Shown here piece after piece: positions 3,738-6,529 of a stretch of 6,529 bases of DNA; position 1 is the stretch's first letter, and the number at the start of each line of letters is the position of its first letter. Under the pieces are notes generated by a model. The model was not told where the DNA came from and ran no database searches. It saw only the letters and a list, made by a program, of their open reading frames with translations. A program made the translations under genes and the position numbers. This DNA is from Minisyncoccota bacterium (GTDB taxonomy: Bacteria; Patescibacteriota; Minisyncoccia; Phycocordibacterales; DATDWN01), in the NCBI GenBank assembly GCA_025450615.1, contig JANWHC010000008.1:1-6529 (forward strand), in the 5' to 3' direction.

Positions 3738-3759
3738 CTAGTAAATAGGCCTTTTTTAT
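3719..3759 (+). terminator. Intrinsic terminator of the 3591 gene
   Basis: AAAGGGCC (3719-3726) can pair with GGCCTTT (3748-3754) with one bulged G, around a 21-nt loop that contains the stop codon. It is followed by a T-rich run. The long loop makes this less certain than the other terminators. Confidence 0.5.
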
Positions 3760-3760
3760 T

Positions 3761-3769
3761 TGCTATAAT
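3761..3769 (+). promoter_or_regulatory. Extended -10 promoter of the VOC gene
   Basis: TGCTATAAT is a perfect extended -10. The start is predicted near 3776, giving an A-rich leader of about 24 nt that ends AAATTAAAAAAC before ATG. No clear -35, which would fall in the preceding terminator. Confidence 0.7.
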
Positions 3770-3799
3770 ACGACCATATAAAAATATAAATTAAAAAAC

Positions 3800-4213
3800 A
3801 TGACAACAAAATTAAACCCATACATAAATTTCAATGGTAACGCAAAAGAAGCGATGGAATTTTACAAAGAGGTTTTTGGTGGGGAACTCACCATGAGCAC
3901 TTTTAAAGAAGGAGCAGGAAGTACAGACGAAGTTGAGATGAACCAAATCATGCATGCACAACTAACAGCTCCAAACGGAATGTTGCTTATGGCTTCCGAT
4001 ACCGCAAAACATTTCAACTATAGCCCCGGAACAAATATTTCTATGTCATTAAGTGGGGAAGATGAGGCTGAATTAAAAGGGTATTGGGAAAAGCTTTCTG
4101 TCCTCGGAAAAATAACCCAACCTTTAGTTGCTGCACCATGGGGAGATCTTTTTGGAATGCTTACGGACAAGTTCGGTATTCAGTGGTTGGTAAATATCAC
4201 AAAAGCAAAATAG
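3800..4213 (+). CDS. VOC superfamily protein, PhnB-like
   Basis: A 137-aa cytosolic protein of the glyoxalase/bleomycin-resistance/dioxygenase (VOC) fold, PhnB-like subgroup. Two beta-alpha-beta-beta-beta modules are visible. The first opens with LNPYINFNGNAKEAMEFYKE (5-24) followed by FGGEL. The second starts at NISMSLSG (79-86) and ends with WGDLFGMLTDKFGIQWLVNI (114-133), the standard PhnB ending. Length matches the subgroup. H52 (MHAQL) is at the place of a typical VOC metal ligand, but the full ligand set cannot be assigned by eye. Many such proteins have no proven substrate, so no reaction is claimed. It is a single gene with its own extended -10 promoter and an A-rich Shine-Dalgarno-less leader. 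Confidence 0.88.
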   Translation: MTTKLNPYINFNGNAKEAMEFYKEVFGGELTMSTFKEGAGSTDEVEMNQIMHAQLTAPNGMLLMASDTAKHFNYSPGTNISMSLSGEDEAELKGYWEKLSVLGKITQPLVAAPWGDLFGMLTDKFGIQWLVNITKAK

Positions 4214-4281
4214 TAGAATTTTTCCTGTAATTTTTCTCTACATACTTCGTCCTAAAAAGGAAATCTTAATAATATATTCAT

Positions 4282-4857
4282 ATGACAAACAAAAACATTT
4301 TAATTGGAATAGTTTTATTACTTGCTGTAGGAGTTGTAGGATATTTTTTCTTTCCACAAACTTTTTCTCAGAAAGTAGAGAATGAGCAGTTAGACTCGTC
4401 GCCTTACACTGTGACTTTGTCAGGTACATACACTTGTTTACCACACATGGACACAAAAGGTCCACAGACAATGGAGTGTGCTTTTGGTCTCAAAACTAAC
4501 GATGGCGAATATTATGCTGTAAACTTTGGTCAACCTGGGGATAATATGAGTCAGTTTCAAAGTGGTGAACATATCAAAGCTGAAGGTTTTGTAGTTATAA
4601 AAGAAGCTCTAAGTTCTGACCACTGGGCGAAATACAATATGAAAGGAGTGTTTACAATAACTAGAATGATTGAACCAAGTACAACTGTTTCAGGAAAAAT
4701 TGATATAAATATGGTTTGTCAAAATGCTCTAGCTTATATGTCTTTTCCAGATGCAGCAAGTGCAGATTTGTTTATAAAAGAATGTCGTGAAGGAAAACAC
4801 CCAGAAGTTATTGAGCAATACAAAGCGAGCCTAAACCTAGACGGCGCAGCGATTTAG
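4282..4857 (+). CDS. Membrane-anchored extracytoplasmic protein with two small Cys-containing domains
   Basis: A 191-aa protein. Residues 6-24 form a single N-terminal transmembrane anchor, followed by a short linker. Residues about 42-130 form a beta-rich domain beginning VTLSGTYTCLPH, continuing with MECAFGLKTNDGEYYAVNFG and GEHIKAEGFVVI, consistent with an OB-like barrel; C52 and C66 could form a disulfide. Residues about 138-191 form a second, helical module (INMVCQNALAYMSFPDAAS ... ECREGKHPEVIEQYKASLNL) with C146 and C168. To my memory both modules recur in hypothetical proteins of CPR bacteria, but no function is established. The ATG has no Shine-Dalgarno; a weak TAATAT (4270-4275) six nt upstream would fit a leaderless start. 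It converges on the HTH gene, with only 16 nt between stop codons. Confidence 0.75.
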   Translation: MTNKNILIGIVLLLAVGVVGYFFFPQTFSQKVENEQLDSSPYTVTLSGTYTCLPHMDTKGPQTMECAFGLKTNDGEYYAVNFGQPGDNMSQFQSGEHIKAEGFVVIKEALSSDHWAKYNMKGVFTITRMIEPSTTVSGKIDINMVCQNALAYMSFPDAASADLFIKECREGKHPEVIEQYKASLNLDGAAI

Positions 4858-4873
4858 CGGATACAAGTCCAAT

Positions 4874-5077
4874 TTATTTTTTGTATTCTAAAATATCTCC
4901 CGGCTGACAGTCGAGCGCTTTACAAATCGCCTGCAAAGTTTCTAAACGAATAGCTTTTGCTTTGCCATTTTTCAAGACAGAAATATTGGCCATAGTAATA
5001 CCAACTTTCTCTGAAAGTTCAGTCACACTCATTTTCCGTTTTGCCAGCATTACATCGATGTTAGTAATTATTGCCAT
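4874..5077 (-). CDS. HTH regulator of the Cro/CI (XRE, YozG-like) family
   Basis: A 67-aa single-domain DNA-binding protein. The helix-turn-helix covers about residues 18-40: SVTELSEKVGITMANISVLK then NGKA, with the recognition helix TMANISVLKNG. The C-terminal RLETLQAICKALDCQPGDIL (44-63) is the usual end of the small YozG-type XRE regulators. It is the second gene of an operon with DUF2975, starting 15 nt after the DUF2975 stop; this pairing is a recurrent one in bacteria. It probably controls its own operon, perhaps through the TATCGA repeats upstream of the first gene (inference). No Shine-Dalgarno is present. Confidence 0.92.
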   Translation of the reverse strand: MAIITNIDVMLAKRKMSVTELSEKVGITMANISVLKNGKAKAIRLETLQAICKALDCQPGDILEYKK

Positions 5078-5092
5078 AAATTTATAGTTAAT

Positions 5093-5572
5093 TTATACAG
5101 TTAAATCGTTCTCCTTTTTAATGTCCACAGCTTTTTGTAAAGTTTTTTCAAAGACAGCTGCAGCAGTAGCTGTTACGCCAGATACAAAAATCACAAGAAG
5201 GCCCATGAAAACTCCTCCTGCAATATCATCGCCAGGACGAATAATAAATAGATAGGCTTCGGCTGCCACAATAAAAGCAACAATAGTTTTTGCACAATAT
5301 TTTATCATCCGTAAATTATTCACCGCTGGTTGAGAGAACACTTTGTTTTCTGCAATATATCCGAGTAATCTAAAGGCTTGGTATAACGCTACAAAAAAGG
5401 GAATAGACCCTATATATACATATATCAAAAATGGATCATGGAAATAAATCTGAGAAAGAGTTGAGTTTACATTTCTACCTTCGATATGAGGTTCCCAAAG
5501 TAAAAAAGCGAGAGCAGCTAGGCCGATAACGACTAAAGTTATTTGAAGAAGTATTGTTGAGCTTTTTTTCAT
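5093..5572 (-). CDS. DUF2975 membrane protein
   Basis: A 159-aa protein with four predicted transmembrane helices at about 7-26, 48-70, 93-111 and 118-140, matching the DUF2975 layout. The motif ENKVFS (75-80) between helices 2 and 3 is the family signature (usually an E/G-rich turn then FS). A charged cytosolic tail ends the protein (KAVDIKKENDLTV). Function is unknown; the constant companion is a small XRE regulator, as here, so a membrane partner that modulates or senses for the regulator is plausible but not shown. It is the first gene of the operon and has a promoter at 5622-5594. There is no Shine-Dalgarno before the ATG. Confidence 0.9.
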   Translation of the reverse strand: MKKSSTILLQITLVVIGLAALAFLLWEPHIEGRNVNSTLSQIYFHDPFLIYVYIGSIPFFVALYQAFRLLGYIAENKVFSQPAVNNLRMIKYCAKTIVAFIVAAEAYLFIIRPGDDIAGGVFMGLLVIFVSGVTATAAAVFEKTLQKAVDIKKENDLTV

Positions 5573-5593
5573 AATATTTTTTGTTATAGAATT

Positions 5594-5622
5594 ATCCTAG
5601 CATAGCGTATATCGATTTGCAA
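5594..5622 (-). promoter_or_regulatory. Promoter of the DUF2975-HTH operon
   Basis: On the minus strand, TTGCAA (5622-5617), a 17-nt spacer and TAGGAT (5599-5594). The start is predicted near 5587, leaving a leader of about 15 nt. Confidence 0.55.
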
Positions 5623-5636
5623 TATATATTTATCGA
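5610..5636. promoter_or_regulatory. Possible operator: direct repeat TATCGA with 21-bp period
   Basis: TATCGA occurs at 5610-5615 and 5631-5636, two helical turns apart, on either side of the -35 of the operon promoter. Such spacing would put two bound proteins on the same DNA face. The HTH protein of this operon is the obvious candidate; no binding data are implied. Confidence 0.35.
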
Positions 5637-5672
5637 GACTAATTTATAGGCTTATATAATAAAATAATTTTT

Positions 5673-5681
5673 TGGTATACT
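5673..5681 (+). promoter_or_regulatory. Extended -10 promoter of the 5707 gene
   Basis: TGGTATACT fits the extended -10 (5 of 6 for TATAAT). The start is predicted near 5688, giving a leader of about 19 nt (ending TTAATTTAAAAT before ATG). Confidence 0.55.
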
Positions 5682-5706
5682 TAGATCGTTATTATTAATT
5701 TAAAAT

Positions 5707-5895
5707 ATGAAAAAATTAAAATGCGATCTTTGTGAAGTAGAAATTTCAGGAGAAACTTTTGAGGAATGGTCTGCAGCAATGCAAGCTCACTATGCTGAGG
5801 TACATGCTGATGCAATGAACGAAATGATGACTAGACCGAAAGAAGAGGGAGACAAGTGGATGGAAGACGCAAAAGCTCGTTTTGATACAGTCTAA
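5707..5895 (+). CDS. Small CxxC...HxxxxH zinc-finger-like protein
   Basis: A 62-aa acidic cytosolic protein. KCDLCEVEISG at the N-terminus provides C6 and C9; AHYAEVHAD provides H28 and H33. The spacing CxxC-x18-HxxxxH fits a C2H2-like zinc site holding a small beta-beta-alpha fold, with an acidic helical tail (NEMMTRPKEEGDKWMEDAK). The intervening helix contains W21. The family is not one I can name with certainty; related short proteins with KCDLC and HYxEVHAD patterns are, from memory, common in CPR genomes. A role in DNA, RNA or protein binding would be inference. It has its own extended -10 promoter and an A-rich leader without Shine-Dalgarno. Confidence 0.7.
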   Translation: MKKLKCDLCEVEISGETFEEWSAAMQAHYAEVHADAMNEMMTRPKEEGDKWMEDAKARFDTV

Positions 5896-5900
5896 TTTTC

Positions 5901-5929
5901 TTGACTTTTTTGTCCATTTGTGATATACT
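5901..5929 (+). promoter_or_regulatory. Near-consensus sigma70 promoter of the 5947 gene
   Basis: TTGACT (5901-5906), a 17-nt spacer and TATACT (5924-5929), with an extended TGA before the -10. The start is predicted near 5936, so the leader is about 11 nt and begins with the Shine-Dalgarno GGAGG itself. Confidence 0.85.
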
Positions 5930-5946
5930 GTACCTGGAGGCGTTCC

Positions 5947-6258
5947 ATGACTACCTACGAGGTCCTACTGAAATTGGCGAAAGAGAGACCAAGACGGCAC
6001 CAGGATGTAAGAAAGATGCTCATCAAGTGGTATAACGAAATTCGCTTGAGAAGAAGGGCATCGAAAATCAACCAGATCAAGGTCTCCATCGAGGAAATAG
6101 AGGTAAGATACCACACACAGTATATGTCTCAAGAAGATGCCTTCGACGATCTTCAAGAGATTTACGAGAACCATCTCGACATGGATGAAACCGTCAGGTT
6201 GGCCTTAATCGAGACTTGGTCAAAAACAGTGAAGTCAATCAAAGAAGGTAAGTTCTAG
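5947..6258 (+). CDS. Uncharacterised 103-aa helical protein (GC-richer, SD-led cassette)
   Basis: I do not recognise the family. The 103-aa protein is predicted all-helical and soluble: an N-terminal helix (YEVLLKLAKE), a strongly basic segment (RPRRHQDVRKMLIKWYNEIR then LRRRASK, about 14-40), an acidic middle (SIEEIEVRYHTQYMSQEDAF, 47-66) and two C-terminal helices. The basic half could contact nucleic acid, which is inference. ATG 5947 is chosen over an in-frame GTG at 5920, because GGAGG (5936-5940) lies 6 nt before it and the GTG is inside the promoter. C/G-ending codons (GTC, CTC, ATC, GAG) dominate, unlike the neighbours. Promoter, ribosome-binding site and terminator form a self-contained cassette, as at 2620. 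Confidence 0.75.
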   Translation: MTTYEVLLKLAKERPRRHQDVRKMLIKWYNEIRLRRRASKINQIKVSIEEIEVRYHTQYMSQEDAFDDLQEIYENHLDMDETVRLALIETWSKTVKSIKEGKF

Positions 6259-6265
6259 GTGGTCC

Positions 6266-6313
6266 AAGCCGCTCGTGAAAGCAGCAATGCTCTTCGAGCG
6301 GCTTTCACGTTTT
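6266..6313 (+). terminator. Intrinsic terminator with two alternative stems
   Basis: Stem I pairs AAGCCGCTCG (6266-6275) with CGAGCGGCTT (6295-6304), 10 bp and perfect. Stem II pairs CGTGAAAGC (6274-6282) with GCTTTCACG (6301-6309), 9 bp and perfect, and is followed directly by TTTT; its loop can add GCTC/GAGC (6289-6299). The two stems share bases, so only one can form fully at a time. Stem II is the better terminator. Confidence 0.8.
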
Positions 6314-6351
6314 GGAGTTTTTCCACAGAGGTAAAGGTGGGTCACAGATAG

Positions 6352-6357
6352 TATGAT
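6352..6357 (+). promoter_or_regulatory. Probable -10 element of the last ORF
   Basis: TATGAT (5 of 6) lies 13 nt before ATG 6371. The start is predicted near 6364, giving a very short leader. No clear -35. Confidence 0.4.
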
Positions 6358-6370
6358 AAAATTACACATT

Positions 6371-6529
6371 ATGGAAAATATCCACGTCTCACATGAGAAA
6401 GGCGGTATTTTACTTCTTACTTTTAAAGGAGAGATTAACAATACAAGCGACATTAGTTCGCTTAAGGCAGATATTGCGACTGTGGCAAAAGCAATAAAGG
6501 AACTTCACAAAAGCCAAGGAAAGGGGATC
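6371..6529 (+). CDS. N-terminal part of an unrecognised protein, cut by the window end
   Basis: ATG 6371 opens a frame that runs through 53 codons to the last base without a stop. The start of the product reads MENIHVSHEKGGILLLTFKG, followed by EINNTSDISSLKADIATVAKAI and a Lys-rich stretch. A beta strand (GILLLTFKGEI) followed by an amphipathic helix is suggested. There is no recognisable signal peptide, membrane helix or family motif. A -10 element upstream and codon use like the SD-less neighbours support a real gene; no Shine-Dalgarno is present. Family and full length are unknown. Confidence 0.6.
   Translation, partial: MENIHVSHEKGGILLLTFKGEINNTSDISSLKADIATVAKAIKELHKSQGKGI

Noticed and set aside
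4861..4885. ATACAA/TTGTAT stem between the convergent genes at 4857 and 4874
   Set aside because: Six A/T-rich base pairs with a long loop are too weak to call a terminator.
5920..5946. GTG start for the 5947 gene
   Set aside because: GTG 5920 lies inside the promoter, upstream of the predicted transcription start, whereas GGAGG precedes ATG 5947.

Overview
The window looks like a piece of a small-genome, AT-rich bacterium of the Patescibacteria/CPR (Parcubacteria-like) type. This is an inference from low GC, very short intergenic spaces, many short proteins, mostly Shine-Dalgarno-less starts with A-rich or absent leaders, and the mix of families (DUF6496, lmo0937-type membrane protein, DUF4870, PhnB-like VOC protein, a secreted SGTYTC-type protein). 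No rRNA or other strong taxonomic marker is present.

Layout. Positions 1-84 hold the last codons of a gene, possibly dnaX. They are followed at once by a promoter, a folded RNA of about 190 nt and an intrinsic terminator (59-288). The minus strand then carries DUF6496 (282-506), a 50-aa lmo0937-like membrane protein (552-704), DUF4870 (824-1174), a secreted/anchored N-acetylmuramoyl-L-alanine amidase (1237-2139) and a small dimeric alpha/beta-barrel-like protein (2189-2482). A divergent plus-strand cassette (2546-3004) encodes a 107-aa helical protein. Positions 3043-3246 are a hairpin array built from inverted and direct copies of the 3' end of the adjacent minus-strand tRNA-Gln(TTG) (3247-3320). 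Plus-strand genes follow: a 37-aa very basic protein (3407-3520), a 48-aa basic protein (3591-3737), a VOC protein (3800-4213) and a membrane-anchored protein (4282-4857). The minus strand then has a DUF2975/HTH two-gene operon (5572-4874). The end holds a small zinc-finger-like protein (5707-5895), a 103-aa helical protein (5947-6258) and a truncated ORF (6371-6529).

Gene logic. Nearly every gene is its own transcription unit with a readable sigma70-type promoter, often an extended -10 (TGnTATAAT). Two initiation styles coexist. Most genes have no Shine-Dalgarno: some are leaderless, with the start 6-9 nt after the -10, and others have leaders such as AAATTAAAAAAC before ATG. Three small genes (2620, 3591, 5947) look richer in GC, have a purine-rich Shine-Dalgarno-like element (strong in two of them), a two-part promoter and, as read here, their own terminator.

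The most unusual structure is the tRNA-Gln neighbourhood. The T-arm plus acceptor 3' end of the tRNA is one arm of a large imperfect palindrome (3202-3269) centred on the loop TAAC. A second, similar palindrome (about 3043-3121) contains another tRNA 3'-end copy interrupted by an 8-bp hairpin. The uncharacterised ncRNA at 94-288 is the second point of interest.
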